From Halocaridina rubra (taxonomy: Eukaryota > Arthropoda > Malacostraca > Decapoda > Atyidae): 64,000 nt of DNA. The notes beneath the pieces were generated by a model. It had not been told where the DNA came from. It saw only the letters and a program-made list of their open reading frames with translations, and searched no databases. Positions 1 to 53,330 of the stretch are shown here, piece after piece. The DNA lies in assembly GCA_037179515.1 (NCBI GenBank), contig JAXCGZ010009453.1:1-64000 (forward strand), written 5' to 3'. The stretch's first letter is position 1, and each line of letters opens with the position of its first letter. The position numbers and the translations under genes were made by a program.

Positions 1-1262
1 ATAACAATGAATTTGAAAAACTTTACAATTTTCTTTTCTTTAACATGGGAATGTGAAAACTGATCAAGGTGTCTTTACGAAGAAATTTGCCATAAACATT
101 AGAAATCTTCTAAAATATTACGAATTAATGTAAATTCTGTATGTTTAAATGAGTGAAGAAAGAGCCATTGCAGAAATATTCATAATTATTATAACATTGG
201 TATCTGTGCAAGGAGTCTTTTAGGTGAAAATGGATAAAAACATAATACTATTCTCACAAAGACACACGGAAATGATAATAATTCTATAGTTTGTAAATAA
301 AATTAACATAGAACCACTAGGAGAGAAACGACACACTATATAATATCTAAAATCTGCTATCTTCCTGGTCCATTAGAAACTATAAATTGGCCCTTTCCTA
401 ATATCAAAGCAGCCAATAATATTTATACATTACTACTTATCAAGTTTTCATACTTTCCTTGATAATCATTATCAATAAAAATACGATGCACAGTGATTTT
501 AAAACCATTATATCCAGTCAGTAAAGTTTTGCTATACAAAAACACAAACTTCGTTTTTGCTCGAGGATTTATTTAATAATTAGTAATATCCAAACAAAAT
601 GGCGTGTCATGTTGAGGTGAAGAGATTGGCCACATGAATAAGAAAAATAGCTTAAGGAGTAAGGTTTCACCACACAACACCCTTCTCGCCTCTTCTCAGG
701 TGATTTCTAGAAAAAAAGAATGCGTAGCAAGGGAGGGATTGTTCCCTCTTCCCTACAGTCTCTTCCTAAGAGATACGAGGGAATACAGGATAAGAAATGA
801 TAAAATGAACATAGTTTTCTACAAATGATTTATGAGCCTCTTCATACTGGGAAACTGCAATGTTAGTTATGATCACATTCAGTGCATGAGATACTGATAT
901 CTCTTTTCAATTGTTGATAAATCAACAATGAGAAAAAGAAACTGAGTTCTGAGGTAGCACTAGCGGACAATGATTCTCAAAGAATGAGAATAAAGGGGAA
1001 ATAAATTTTATAACATAATTATTACATAGAGCAAATTTGCTCTAGTCATTATAATTACAATATAAATATCCTATTAATAGATTATCCTATGAATGAAAAA
1101 ACTAAAATTCTAGTGAACTTGAGACAAGCTACTTATAATAACACTTATTCACTATACCATTCCCAAAGCAATCCGGACCAAGTTAAAAAAAAGGAGATTC
1201 ATAATAATCTGGAATAAAATGATAATGCCAAAGTCTATCTTTGATATACGGACTGCTCAGTT
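1..1262. other. AT-rich sequence downstream of the photolyase; no gene recognised
   Basis: It contains only short AT-rich ORFs and no recognisable protein or repeat family. The part nearest 1262 is presumably the photolyase 3' UTR. Confidence 0.5.
568..573 (-). terminator. Candidate polyadenylation signal AATAAA for the photolyase
   Basis: The first minus-strand AATAAA that I found below the stop lies here, implying a 3' UTR of roughly 0.7 kb. The region is AT-rich, so chance occurrence is likely. Confidence 0.25.
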
Positions 1263-41403
<40,141 letters not shown>

Positions 41404-41464
41404 CTTTATTTTGGTAGTCTTGCTACAGTGAATTACAGCAAAGTAACGAGATTTACAGTACGAT
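41404..41464 (-). other. Possible 5' untranslated exon end of the photolyase
   Basis: On the minus strand a pyrimidine-rich stretch ending in TTTTTCAG lies just above 41464 and could be the acceptor of an intron in the 5' leader, placing 61 nt of leader before the ATG. No promoter could be identified. This is weak and rests on one splice-like motif. Confidence 0.25.
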
Positions 41465-41964
41465 CTGAAAAATATTAAAATGCAATAGCATACCTTTCAG
41501 ATTAGGCTAGTCAATAGGGGTTTGAATAAGGATAAAAATTAATGGAAAGCTGCAAAAAGTTTTATTGCCTTCATAATACGGTACTTAATAACATATGAAT
41601 TTTGCACCCCACTACTGCCCCGGATTTGGCCACCATCTTGAAAAAATGGCAGCCAAAAACAGTTTTTTGTAATTATCTCACTTTGTACTTACTTTAGAGG
41701 AAAACGTGTTATATAAATAATCTACATAAATTTCTCTACAAAAATGTTCTATACATTTTTCTAGTGCAGTACGCAGTTTTTACGCTAGAGGTGCGAGAAT
41801 GTTTGCTTGTTTTTGAGTCATGCCCCCAGTTACATAATATGACATGGAAAATTATTTTGTATGCTTATTGAAGGATGTTTTAAACTCTTACTTTAAATGT
41901 AGTTTTTCATTTTGTTTCGGGTGTATGAATATGGACAGTTAAATAGCCATTAATTTTTATTATG
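41465..41964. other. Region upstream of the photolyase; no promoter recognised
   Basis: AT-rich. A short block near 41606-41655 (CCACTACTGCCCCGG, CACCATCTTG, AAAATGGCAGCC) is richer in GC and could matter for initiation, but no defined element was found. Confidence 0.3.
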
Positions 41965-43960
41965 TGGAAAAAACTTCTTCATCAGGGAAATGTTTCATTT
42001 ATGATGGGCATCTTTCTGAGGGAGAGACTCGTGAAGTGGAAGAGAAAGGTGTGAAAACACTGATAGATTAAAGCAGTAAATGGAAAGATGGAAAACATTC
42101 TCAGCAAAAAGGACTGAAAAAGTGACAGTGCATGAAAAATGTAGAAAAGTATATACCAAAGAAAGACGTGCTGCAGCTTTTCAAACAAATGACAAATCTC
42201 TCCAGGACCTACAACGTCTTTAAGAAGCCTAGTACCTGATTTTGGTTTTCTTTATGACTGTCTTTTTTGTGGAAAAGATGCATCAGATGAGTTTTGAAAA
42301 AACAAAGCAAAAAACCTCCAAATGTGCGTGAAACTGTGCATCGTGTGGAGACTACCTGTATTCATGATAGGGACACTGTTTTGAATGCAGGTGAGAAGAG
42401 AAATGATGATTGTGGCAAAACAGCTAATACCCGTATTTGTTATGTAGTTGACTTAGTTGCTGCAGAAGCAAGGTATCATTCAACCTACATGAAGAAATTC
42501 TACCAAACATCCTCTGAAATAAAAGGTGGTCATCCCAAAAGTGTTACAGTTTCAGAGACAATGACCCATGCTTTTATCTACCTTCAGTAAAATATTAAAA
42601 TATTTTTTGCGGTAACATTTTTGAGGGATATGAGGGTGATCTACCGACTGAGAAAACAATAAAATCTGAACTGAGGCAAAAACATGAAGAAGACATTGTT
42701 TTATTTGTAAACAAAAATAGAAAGCCCGTAGTCTGTTTTCGTGACACAGGTAACAAAATTCTGACAGATGGTTGGTTTGAAAAACAAATAAGTAATGAAG
42801 AGAAAGCAGAGGATAGTAATCACAGCTGCAAAAATAATGGCTGAAGATATGAGGTCACAGACATATAAGATGGACCAGTATCCACCATCAGATATATTCC
42901 TGACTGATTTGAAATCTCTGGTACTAGACACCCTACGTTGTCTTGTTAAAACTGTGGTGTTAAAGAACAAGATAGGAGATAAAAGCAAATGGGAGAAGAA
43001 GTGTACAGCCATCTCACATGCTATCCTTACAGAAGCCAACTAAAAGTCTTAGATCACCATTACAAATAGGTCTTGCTGTTCATCTAAGTCAAAATTATGG
43101 TCCTATGCATCTACTGAATGTTCCCTCTACCTTAGGATTTTGTGCCTCTTATGAAGAGGCAGCACTCTTTCACGTATCAGCTTTGCAGCATTTAAACAGG
43201 GAGGCTCAAACTGACTCATTTATACAATTTGTATTCGACAATGCTGATGTAAACATATGTACCATTGATGGGTTCAACACTTTCCACAGTATGGGAGGGA
43301 TACAGTATGACACTCTTTCTCCTAATGATCCTGAAATGTTATTTAGAAGAATTTCATTAACCAAGAAATCACAAGAACAAGTTAAACAGAACTTTGAGTA
43401 TGAACTCGCTCCACATCCCATGTCACTCCTTGATGAATCAGGAATGCGTAAAATCAAGAAATCCATTCTGTATGAAGTATTTTCACCTCTTAGTGACAGT
43501 GGAATTGATGGAAATACACTTTATGTTGTTGATGGAGGATTTCTTATTCACTGAGTTGTTCGGCATCAGGGTGAGATCTTTTCAACAATCTTAAACAGGT
43601 ATGCTGAATATGTAAAGAATTGCTATAAGGAAAATGTTATTATTATTTTTGATGGGTATCCAAAATATCTAGAAGCAAAAAGTACAAACTGTGCTGAACG
43701 TGCTCGTCGAGTGATTTGTTCTACAAAGTAAATTTCTTTCAGATGGAAGAAATAAGAGTAGGCTAATCACAATGCTCATCGCTAAGCTGATCACAGAGGG
43801 ATTCACTGTAAATGAAGCTACTGAAGATGCAGACACACTAATTGTTAATAATGCTATTGAAGAATCCACCAAGACTGAATCAGTAATAATAGTAGGAGAA
43901 CAAACAAACAAACATTTATTTCCATTTTTGTACAATGGTTATTCTTATACAATCTAAAAT
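41965..43960 (+). pseudogene. Multi-copy uncharacterised gene family, amino and middle parts, degraded
   Basis: Broken plus-strand frames read CFIYDGHLS, VHEKCRKVYTKERR, VDLVAAEARYHSTYM and, in the 178-codon ORF 43018-43554, FIQFVFDNADVNICTIDGFN and FHSMGGIQY. MLIAKLITEGFTV and EDADTLIV follow at 43772. This order (zinc-ligand region, VDLVAAEARYH, FDNADxN, GGIQ, DADTLIV) belongs to a large uncharacterised protein family common in arthropod genomes. Function unknown; a mobile origin is suspected. The next conserved piece is at 48390-48720, so LINE 44340-48380 has split the gene. Confidence 0.7.
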
Positions 43961-44235
43961 TAACTTATAGGTAGATATATAATCGAACTAATAAGTAAAG
44001 GGGTAATACATACTGTTAAATTAAATAATGGTTTCCTAGAAAATAATAATACAGTACTGTAATACAAATTTTAATAATGTTAATAATAAAGTAAAATTAA
44101 CTTATAAGTAGACATGTAATTAAACTAATAAATAGAAAATAATAATGCTGTAATAAAAATGTTAACAATAATGTTAATAATAAAATAGTAATAATAACAC
44201 TATATACAGTATTGTTATTATCGGTATCATTTCCA
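43958..44235. repeat. Imperfect direct repeat of about 135 bp, two units
   Basis: AAAATTAACTTATAGGTAGA at 43958 recurs as AAAATTAACTTATAAGTAGA at about 44093, each followed by AATAATAATRCWGT- and TAATAATGTTAATAATAAA-type sequence. It may be the 3' UTR of the LINE. Confidence 0.6.
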
Positions 44236-44367
44236 TATTTGTTTTCATTACAATGAGAATAATTAGTTATTAACGAGCAGCAACTATTTGTCAAAAAGAA
44301 AACTAGATAGTATGCCTTTGAAAGCTGTGAAGGAGGATGCATTTTTAAGATGCTCTGGAATATTGTT

Positions 44368-47007
44368 TCAGAGTGTTGGCCCTTTGATAGTGATCATCTT
44401 TGAACCTGCTTCTGTGTTTGTTCTGTGAATAAAGAGCTCACTGCTCTGTCTAGTGTTGGTTCCCCTTATATCCCTGACTGTTTTTAAATCAAATAGCCAG
44501 CTAGGATAATGATGGTCCAAAATTTTGAATACAAAATCATAAATAGCATAAGCGGCCTTATTTTCTGCCCACAGCCACCCAAGTTTATTGAGAGCTGGTG
44601 TGATGTGGTCATATTTTCTTATTCCTCCCAGGGCAACTCGAGCTACAAAATTAATAAGCTTCTGTATTCTGTTTATCTGAGTCTTAGTGGTAGCTCCCCA
44701 AACAGTTGTACAGTAATTAATGTGACTTAGGGCTAGAGATTCAACAACAGTTATTCGAGTGGTAGTCTCAAAACTGTCTTTTATACGTGATATGTACATT
44801 AATGTTCCTGTAACCATTTTGCATACTTCATCTATGTGGGAATCAAACAACATGTAGTTATCAAAGTGAATTCTTAGGTTTTTGACTGTTTTGCTAGGTG
44901 TGATAATATTGTCGCAAAAGTTAATTTTTGTGTTTCTGGAATTTGCGCTATATGGAACCTTGAACCAATAAACATGCATTGCGTTTTACTTTCGTTACTT
45001 AACAGCCTAATTTCTTGAAAATAGGTTTTAATTTTTGACAGAGTGTTTTCTGCTCTTAAAGTTAGCTCTGGGAGATTATTAATATCACCACTAAGGAGTA
45101 GTTGAGCGTCATCTGCATATTGCATGACTGGACAGTCAGAAATGAAAGAAGATAGATCATTAATGCTAATGATAGGACCAAGTACTGATCCCTGTGGAAC
45201 ACCAAATGGCATAGAGATAATGTTGTTAAAACGCATAGACTGTTTACGATTAGATAGATACTCGCTAAACCAGCTCGGATCAATGTTTAGGTTAGTACAT
45301 TTACTTAGAAGAATTTCATGGTTTACACTGTCGAAGGCTTTTGATAAGTCTAATAATACGAGCAGAGATATTTTTTTCATATCTATATTATTATGCATGC
45401 TATTCGTAACTTTGAGCAGTACAGCTTCTGTCGAGAGTTTCGGTCTGAAACCATGTTGGTTAATACATAATAGCTTGACTCTAAATATGACATAAGTTGG
45501 AATGCAACAATTTTTTCTAATATTTTAGAGAAAATGGGTAGCAGGGAAATGGGACGATAGTTTGTCACATCTTCTCTGTCCCCCTTTTTATGCAGAGGTA
45601 TTACATGTGATACTTTCCAAGAGTCAGGAAACTTTTTAGTGACAATGGAAGTGTTCATAATAGTTAGAATATAAGATACAATCATGGGTAGAGCATCTCT
45701 GAAATGGTGTACCATCTGGATCATAAGAGCCAGAGTTTCTTAGGCACTTTATGGTAAGAATTAGGGTACCACAATCGATTGGATTTATCTTAAAGTACTC
45801 TCTTGTGTTTACATTGGAAGAATTGTCATTTAAGAAATTACTCATATTCACTGAGTTGATGTTGTCTTGTGTTTTCTTATAGGTATTTTTGCCAACGTTA
45901 GCAAAATAGTTATTAAAGTTTTCCGCTTTGTCTAACAACTCCGTAATATTTTCATAACTTTCTGAGGTACTCTTTTCATTTGGTATCATGCTTCTTATCA
46001 CTTTCCATGTTGCTGCTGTATCATGTCTAGTCATTAAATTGTTTTTTGTAAAAGTCTTTTTTACTTACATTGATGAGAGATCTGACATGTTTCTTTTCTG
46101 TTTTATAACGTTCTCGGAGAGTAATATAATATCTATTCATTTTTAGCTCTTTTTGTATTTGATTTCTGATTTGCATTGCCTCTTTAATGTCATTAGTTAG
46201 CTAGGGGGCTGAGGGGGGGGTTATTTTTTTTGTTACAATGGGTGCACAAATATCTAAGCATTCAAGGAAGACATTTGTTAGAATCTCAACCTGCAAATTG
46301 ACGTTATCTGTGTATTTAATTCTATTAAGTACATTTGTGTAGTTGATTAATGTTTCACAAAAGATAACAGGGGAGTAATTTTTTAGACACCGGAATGTCT
46401 TGAAGAGAGGCTTCCTTTTGGGCTTGTTTATGTTTAGCATAGCAATGTTCAGCTCGTGGTCTGCAATTGGGCAGGGAACTACGTCCCACTTGGGTATACT
46501 TTCCACTTTATTTGTTATTATCAGATCTATAAGAGTCCTAGAATTAGGGCTTATGCAGGTCGGTTTTGTCACTATTTGTGTTAACTTCAGAGTTTTGATC
46601 ACCCTTTTCATTTTGTTATCTGCTGAGAGCAAGTCATCATTAAAGTCACCAAGTATGTATATGGGTTTATGGCGCACACAGATATTTCTGAATGTCTCTA
46701 GCAGATGACTGAATGAACTGGTAGGTGCTTTAGGGTGATGGTAAACACACCCTACAATGAAAGATGAAAGTTTCTGATCCTACACAGTGATCCATAAATC
46801 TTCGAGCTCTTCAATTTTTTCTAAACCTGTGGTTATTTCTGATGCACTAAGATAATTTCTAACATAAATACAGACCCCACCCCCTCGGCCATGGTCATTG
46901 CAAAATATTTTAAACTCTGGGATATTCACATATTTATTTTCAGTTGTAGAAGGAAGCCAAGTTTCACTTACACAGAGGATGTCTATGTTGTAGTCTTTTG
47001 TTAGCAT
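44368..47007 (-). pseudogene. LINE ORF2 (endonuclease-reverse transcriptase), fragmented
   Basis: Pieces in different frames are 46780-47007, 46201-46677, 45636-46034, 45383-45724, 44874-45398 and 44368-44979. The two catalytic Asp of the RT box are present in YADD, and the endonuclease GDFN motif is intact, but at least four frame changes or stops block expression. Confidence 0.85.
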
Positions 47008-47030
47008 TCACATGTACTTATGTTACATTC

Positions 47031-48366
47031 TTACCATGTTTCATTAGGGTGGTATCCATAGTCATAGTTGTAGTTTGTTCTTGGGTTAGTCCATGACTTG
47101 TTTCGACTGTGTGATTCTGCTGGGAAATCATCGTTGTAGTGTGTTCTGGGGTTAGCCCATGGATCCTGGTGTCTGTACCTGCCGTTGGATGGGTAACGCT
47201 GATTTGAGTACGTGCCATGGTATGATCGGGCCTTCCCAAAGTTTGTATGCCTAGGTGAGTGTCTAGGGTTGTAAAAGCCATCTCTCCAGGAGAAGTCTCT
47301 TGTGCGTGGACGGTGATAAGAGAGGTTTGTATCGTGTATCTTTCTGCAGTTTCGCAGATAGGGGATTGTTTCATAAGCTCTTTGCTGTTTATTTTGGTAT
47401 GACTGTAGTTTGGGATATTTTGTAGAATACCCAGGTTGTGTCCACTGTTTGCCCACACGAAATGGCTGGACAATTGTGCCTGTAGACCATTGATTCAGTT
47501 TGTAAGGCACATATTCAAATCCTTTCGATACCGTTATTGCGAAGGAAAAATAATTTGGTTTGCGAGAAAGCTCCTTAATCAAGACTTCTTCAGAGGGAAT
47601 GCCTTTATTTGTCAATATATCACGTATCTCTCTCTCAAGGGGGTTGCCAGGAATGCGAATATATATTTGAGCTGTAACCCTTGCACTTGCATTATTGGGT
47701 AACTGTGGCTGTGGGGGAGAGGACTTCGATGGAATGTTTATAATAGAGACTGCTGCTATTTTGTCTTTTCTGTTTTCTTCATTGTTTTGCAACCTCTTGC
47801 TGGGTTGATTATTTGTGCTGGAAGGTGTAAGTTGGTTGTCCTGGTTAGTGATAGTTGCTGTGTTGTTAGGAGTAGTGGAGATGGGCTCTATATCTTCTTC
47901 GTTGTTTTGCAACTCTTTACCAGGTTGGTTATTTGTGCTGGGAAGAATCTTGTTCTGGTTAGTGCCAGTTGTTGTGTTGTTAGGAGTAGTGGGGAAGGAC
48001 GCTGTTGTTTCATCACTATTTTGTAACCTGTTACTGATTTGATTATTTACGATAGATGGTGTATTCAGGTTGTCTTGTTGACTATCACTTTTATCTGGAT
48101 CTACCTCTTCTTCACTACCACTGTCACATTCGACTTTCAGTGCACTGAAGGAATTGTGAGTAGAGACAGAAAACCAAGTTTGCAACCTGAGGGTTACTGA
48201 TAGAAGGGGCATCATCGTTATTAGGTGACAGCACTGAATTGAGAGAAGGAGATATTTCTAAGAGCAATTTCAACCAAAAATTATCTCTTTTAAGTAGGAC
48301 AATTTCAGAATCTAGCAAACCCACCTTGTGTTGTAAGGCTTTCACCTCTTCAGCATCTGCTTCCAA
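47031..48366 (-). pseudogene. LINE ORF1 (nucleic-acid binding), one frameshift
   Basis: A first segment from 48366 encodes a leucine-rich heptad stretch (VKALQHKVGLLDSEIVLLKR), which looks like a coiled coil. After a frameshift near 48180, 394 codons are open (48215-47031). These contain three tandem Asn-rich repeats of about 35 residues (48060-47770), then LEREIRDILTNKGIPSEEVL and a carboxyl half rich in Arg, Tyr, His and Asn, suited to RNA binding (inference). Confidence 0.75.
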
Positions 48367-48389
48367 AATTCTGATCTGATTTAGACCTT

Positions 48390-48725
48390 ATGGTACTTCC
48401 GGCAGCTTTGGCTGGATCAAACAGAAACATAAACTTCTTAAAACAAGACAAAGGAAATCCAGCAAACAAACTGTACACACCAGCCTCCATGAAATATGGA
48501 TCAGTCATCAAGGACAATGTCCTTTTCTTGCATGAATTTAGTGGGGCTGATACTACTGCTTTTTACAGACAAGGGAAGCTGATGTTCATAAACCTGCTGG
48601 AGAAGCATGAAGATCTTCAAGAAGTTATTGCTGTGTTTAAGGAACCATCTGCTGACCCTTAAAATATTGCTGAAGCTGTATGGCTTTCATTCTACAGTTA
48701 TATGGGAATAGTGAAATTGAATCCC
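48390..48725 (+). pseudogene. Carboxyl part of the split uncharacterised gene
   Basis: The 90-codon ORF has YTPASMKYGSVIKDNVLFLH followed by EFSGADTTAFYRQGK, the degraded form of the FLHAFSGCDTT motif that ends the family started at 41965. In-frame stops follow at 48660. Its first codons overlap the LINE border. Confidence 0.65.
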
Positions 48726-48734
48726 TCTGTGACT

Positions 48735-48885
48735 TGATCTCATCTCACAATAGCCTTTTGGGAATGCATGGCATGACGTCCTTATGTCCTCTAATCAGTT
48801 TGTTAAGCACTAATCCAATTTTTACCTCTATGAGACCATGTTCTTTGTGCCTCTATTAGAGACTGGGACCCAGAAATTGATGAGG
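48735..48885 (+). repeat. Copy of part of the DIRS-like relic
   Basis: The reverse complement of 38695-38840 matches closely, including GGGAATGCATGGCATGACG. It shows that the 38.7-kb sequence belongs to a dispersed element. Confidence 0.8.
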
Positions 48886-49919
48886 GGAAGGGGGACCTCC
48901 TGGAAATACTAATAAGTTAAAGAGTGAATTTGAGATGTAGAAAGAATCAAAAGGTATAAACATCTCAATACACAAAATCACTATGCATCTGTCACCACTA
49001 AAAATCCTCGATGTTGACATAAACCCAAATTGATGGCAAATTAATATTATAAATTGAAAATAGGAGATTCCAATATAATTCCAAGTAAATATTCCCTGTA
49101 TATAACTCCCACAACATATTTGGCCATGGATTCCATTGTGGGCCTAGGAAATACTGTACGCCAATCTCTCCCACCAAATGTTTTCCTTCCTAGACCAGGA
49201 ACATAAAACAAAACTACTTGCTAGGCACAATAAGATGACAATTTAGCATCAGGATGTGATAATTTAAATGATGTTGCAATTTAAAACTCGATTAGGAATT
49301 GGTTATTCAAGGCACATAAACACAGAACCTTCCTAGCAACATTGATCCCGACCAGAAAAGACACATCACACTTTAATGAGGTCCTAAAACCTAAAAACCA
49401 GTGGTATAACACTCTCAGACCCCTCCCCCCGTGAGTAAGAGCAGGATAACTACAACTATTGTATCTACTGAGTTACTGAATATTTTTACCTTATCAAAAT
49501 ATTACAATCGAATACCCAACATGTAACTCTTGAAATCACATAAGTTGGAGAACAATGATAATCCATTCATCCATATACCAAAGCCATATTCCCGCTTATA
49601 ATGGGGTGGCTGAGTCAAAGAATGGTAATGCTTTTGGGAAAAATCTCTTGACATATAATTTCATGTTAGCAGTTCAATGAATGGTATTTGCCATGATTGA
49701 CACATACTGAAGTTTTAATTTGACCAAAATTGATTTGACTTACTTTTACTATTTTTGTAATAAGAGAGGGCTTTAGACACTTGGGTTAAGAATTACAATA
49801 TATATAAATTGACTGGAACTATCCTATCTACCATATGGTAAGTGCTGGCTGTACCCTACCTGGGAAGCAATTCCAACTAAACCACCTTCCCACCACTTAA
49901 ATAAGTTGCAAGATGAAAA
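48886..49919. other. No recognised feature
   Basis: AT-rich sequence with only short ORFs. Confidence 0.5.
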
Positions 49920-51656
49920 AGAAGGGTAATTATATATCATGACAGACAAAGAGATTGACTACAACAATCCACTGAACTCGCACAACATCCAAAGCAATGT
50001 ACATATGATCAGATATACCAACAAAAAAATACTGGCCAATTATATCCCATCCTTAAGTCACAATGCCACGGAAACTAGGAGTGTTGACAAATATAAACAA
50101 ATACACACAAACGAACCTGGAGAGGCAGAGTCTTCACTTATTCACTGAGGTGACAGAAAAGGACATTCACAATTTCACACACTATATCCCAGACTTTATC
50201 AGGATAATGCATAACAAAGAGAAACACTAACTCACAAATAAACAACAAAATATCAGACAAACACAAATTGTACTGGAATAAGTACATGCAAACACTTGAC
50301 CACTAAGCAAACACCAACAGACTCTACAAAACACTAAACAGCATTACACTTTCCAACAGCAAAACAACAAATTCACCTGCTGCCATCACAACAATAGACA
50401 CCATCATACACCCTAACAACAACAGAGAAGTACCTTTATCAATCATTTCACTCATGTCACTCATCTTCAATCACTTATGACAACCGAAGTGTCATAAACT
50501 GTGATTCAAATCCAGCCTATGCCCCTATCGTTACCCATCAGATGAAACATAACATCAACAATCTCAAGCACTGGTCTGTTTGTCGCCCTAACAATATAAG
50601 CAATATACAAATCCCCATTAAGTTACAAAACTACATTACTTGCATATCACAATACCCAACATCTGGAAAAATGGTGCCATTATCACAATCCCCAAACCCA
50701 ATAAAATCCACACGCTACCCCCTGCACATTGTCCATCACACTATTCTGCACCACCTCCAAAGTTCCTGAAAGACTGATACTGCAGTACATAAAGTTCCTG
50801 ATCAATTAATAATGCAGTTAATCATACATCACTATCCTTGAGCCCCATCACGAATCAGTTTCACACCATTATAATCCACAAAAACTTTTTCAGACCTGAC
50901 ACTAAGAACTGTTGATGGCATCAATTCAGCTAGGCCACCACATAGGACAATTCTCCTCAAACTAGGCATAAGTAAGCCTTTGATGATAATCACTGCCACA
51001 ACCTCATATATAATATTTTGAACAGAAATATGAACAATAACTCAAAAAAGATGTCTGGCCAATTACCAGCAGGCAGGTGAGTACACGTATTATATACTTG
51101 TCAGTTATCAAACTGCAGAAACTTTACAAACTGAGGTCCTCAAGGATCTCACTTGTCACCCACACTCTGTAACCAATACATGCATGCTCAACTTACAACA
51201 CACTCATCCCAAGTACGCATAACTTTCTATGAAGACGTCTTAACCCTCTCCTTAGCTGACACACACCTAAAATCCTTAGTATATACAATACATCAATTCT
51301 ATTTATATAACATGCTACACACATCAAACACAAACAGACAAATATTTATAGCACTTAGCATACAACATTTGGACATAACAAAGTAACCACTACCACAGTA
51401 ATCAAACAATACATATGCTCAGTGATGAAATATGAAAGCTCTGCTTAGGCTTCTAACCTCAATAAAATACACTACAACACCTTACAGAAGAAATGAACAA
51501 AGTCCTATAATTAATCATAGGTTACACACCTACTACACCTACAGCCCATTTACACCAAGAAATCAAACTCCTCAGAGTAAAAGATCACCTAGAAATGAAA
51601 GGAGCACAATACTTGCTGCAGCCTCCACAAACCAGGTCCACCCACTATAAAATATA
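49920..51656 (+). pseudogene. Degraded AC-rich LINE reverse-transcriptase copy
   Basis: The plus strand is strikingly rich in A and C. Broken frames resemble RT motifs: RPNNISNIQIP (from KAxGPDxIS), PTSGKMVPLSQSPNP, QGSHLSPTLCNQYMHAQ (from PQGSVLSPTLFNLYMHD) and ITFYEDVLTLS (from YADD). Many stops are present. It is a different LINE from the two copies that follow. Confidence 0.6.
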
Positions 51657-51660
51657 AAAG

Positions 51661-51690
51661 ACACACACACACTCTTTCCCGTAAGCAAAA
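51661..51690 (+). repeat. (CA)n plus a LINE 3' tail remnant
   Basis: ACACACACACTCTTTCCCGTAAGCAAAATTAG resembles, in pieces, the 3' end of the adjoining LINE copies (CTCTTTCCCGTAAACACAAT at 53209). It lies immediately before the truncated copy. Confidence 0.6.
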
Positions 51691-53275
51691 TTAGGGATTT
51701 AGATGTTCATAAAGCTAAACGTCCTGATGACATATCCCCTCATGTACTTAAAAAATGCACAAACTCAATATCAGTGGCACTGGGTATCATATTTAAAAAG
51801 TCACTGGAGTCAGGGGAGATTTCAAGATGCTGGAAACAAACAAATGTGATACCTATCTTCAAAAAGGGAAGGAGGGATACGGCTCTGAACTATAGACCAA
51901 TTTCCTTGACCAGCATAGTTTGCAAAGTTATGGAGAAACTACTAAGGAAACATATCTCTCTTCACTTGGAATCCTTCAACTTTTTGTCAGTGAGGCAACA
52001 TAGCTTCAGAGAAGGTAGATCAACAGTAACAAACTTATTAGAATTTTATGATGAGGTAAGCCCAATCTTAAAGGAAAGTGAGGGCTGTGCAGATTGCAAA
52101 TTCCTAGACTTCCAGAGAGCGTTTGACACTGTTCCACATGGGATACTTATTAGGAAGCTGCAAGCAATGGCTAGAATAGGTGGAAATGTCTTGGAATGGA
52201 TAAAACCTTACTTAGAAGGAAGGGAACAGAGGGTTAGAGTAAGACACTCAGTGTCTGAATGGAGAGGAGTTAGTAGTGGAGTTCCACAGGGTTCAGTTTT
52301 AGGGTCACTTTTGTTCCTTGTATATGTAAATGTCCTACCAGAGTCTGTAAATTCATTCATGAATATGTTTGCAGATGATGCAAAGATTGTGAAGAAAGTA
52401 AAAAACGAGAACAATGGTAGAGAACTTCAGGAAGATCTAAATAGTCTGCATGAGTGGTCAGAAAAGTGGCTAATGAAATTCAATACTTCAAAATGTAAGG
52501 TAATGAGAATGGGTACAAGTGCAAGAAGGCCCAAGCTTGACTACTCGGTGGCTTGAGTACAACTTCAAGAGACAGAAAATGAGAGAGATCTACGAGTAAA
52601 CAGACTGGCAGATTTGTCTCCAAAAATACATATAAATGGCATAGTAAGGGCAGCATATGCATTCTTATCAAATGTAAGGGTAGCCTTCAGGCACATGGAC
52701 AAGGAAATGTTCAGAAATATTTATGTAACCTATGTGAGGCCAAAACTCGAATATGCAGCCCCCTTTTGGAATCCACACTCGAAAAAGCACATAGCTAAGC
52801 TTGAAAAAGTTCAAAGAAATGCCACGAAAATGGTGCCAGAAATACGTAATCTCAGTTATGATGAGAGGCTGAGGGAATTAGACTTACCATCACTCGAAGC
52901 TAGAAGATTGAGGAGGGATATGGTAACAGTCTATAAATTCCTTCATGGTTATGATAGAGTGGATAGGGATCAATATTTTGATATGGTTGGCTCTAGAACT
53001 AGAGGTCATAGTTTGAAGCTTCGTAAGAAAACTTCATTGCAGGATGTAAGGAAATACTTTTTCAGTGTAAGAGTAGTTGATAATTGGAATTTGCTAAGCG
53101 AGGAGGTAGTTAATGCCATCTCAATCCATAGTATTAAGGACAGGTATGATAAGTATCACTAAGTATAAAATGGAACCGATCAGGAGACGGGAAGATACGA
53201 GCTTTGGACTCTTTCCCGTAAACACAATTAGGTAAAAAAATTAAATAAATACAAAATAAATAAATAAATTACACA
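51691..53275 (+). mobile_element. CR1/L2-like LINE, 5'-truncated copy (A)
   Basis: It begins inside the RT domain (LDVHKA) and is about 95 percent identical by eye with 55640-57190. The RT half is open at 51774-52556 (DFQRAFDTVPH, GVPQGSVLG, MFADDAKIV). A TGA at 52554-52556 interrupts the frame, and the end region 52614-53162 is open to a natural stop. The 3' end is CCCGTAAACACAATTAGG followed by AAATA repeats and (CA)n. Confidence 0.9.
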
Positions 53276-53330
53276 CACACACACAGGATTTAGAGGCATT
53301 GTTATAAGCCTTGATGATAAAATTCGGAAT

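Larger units (their letters stand above)
44340..48380 (-). mobile_element. Non-LTR retrotransposon (LINE) with ORF1 and ORF2, degraded
   Basis: Read on the minus strand, ORF1 occupies 48366-47031, and ORF2 fragments follow down to 44368. Endonuclease motifs SETWLPS, LGDFNDDLL and LIDLIITNK come first, then RT motifs NYRPISLLP, DLSKAFDSVNH, GVPQGSVLGP and QYADDAQLLL, and a carboxyl region. Frames change at several points. The box after VLGP looks shortened. Clade not fixed; it is of the Jockey/CR1 broad group. It sits inside the gene family relic 41965-43960 plus 48390-48720. Confidence 0.85.
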
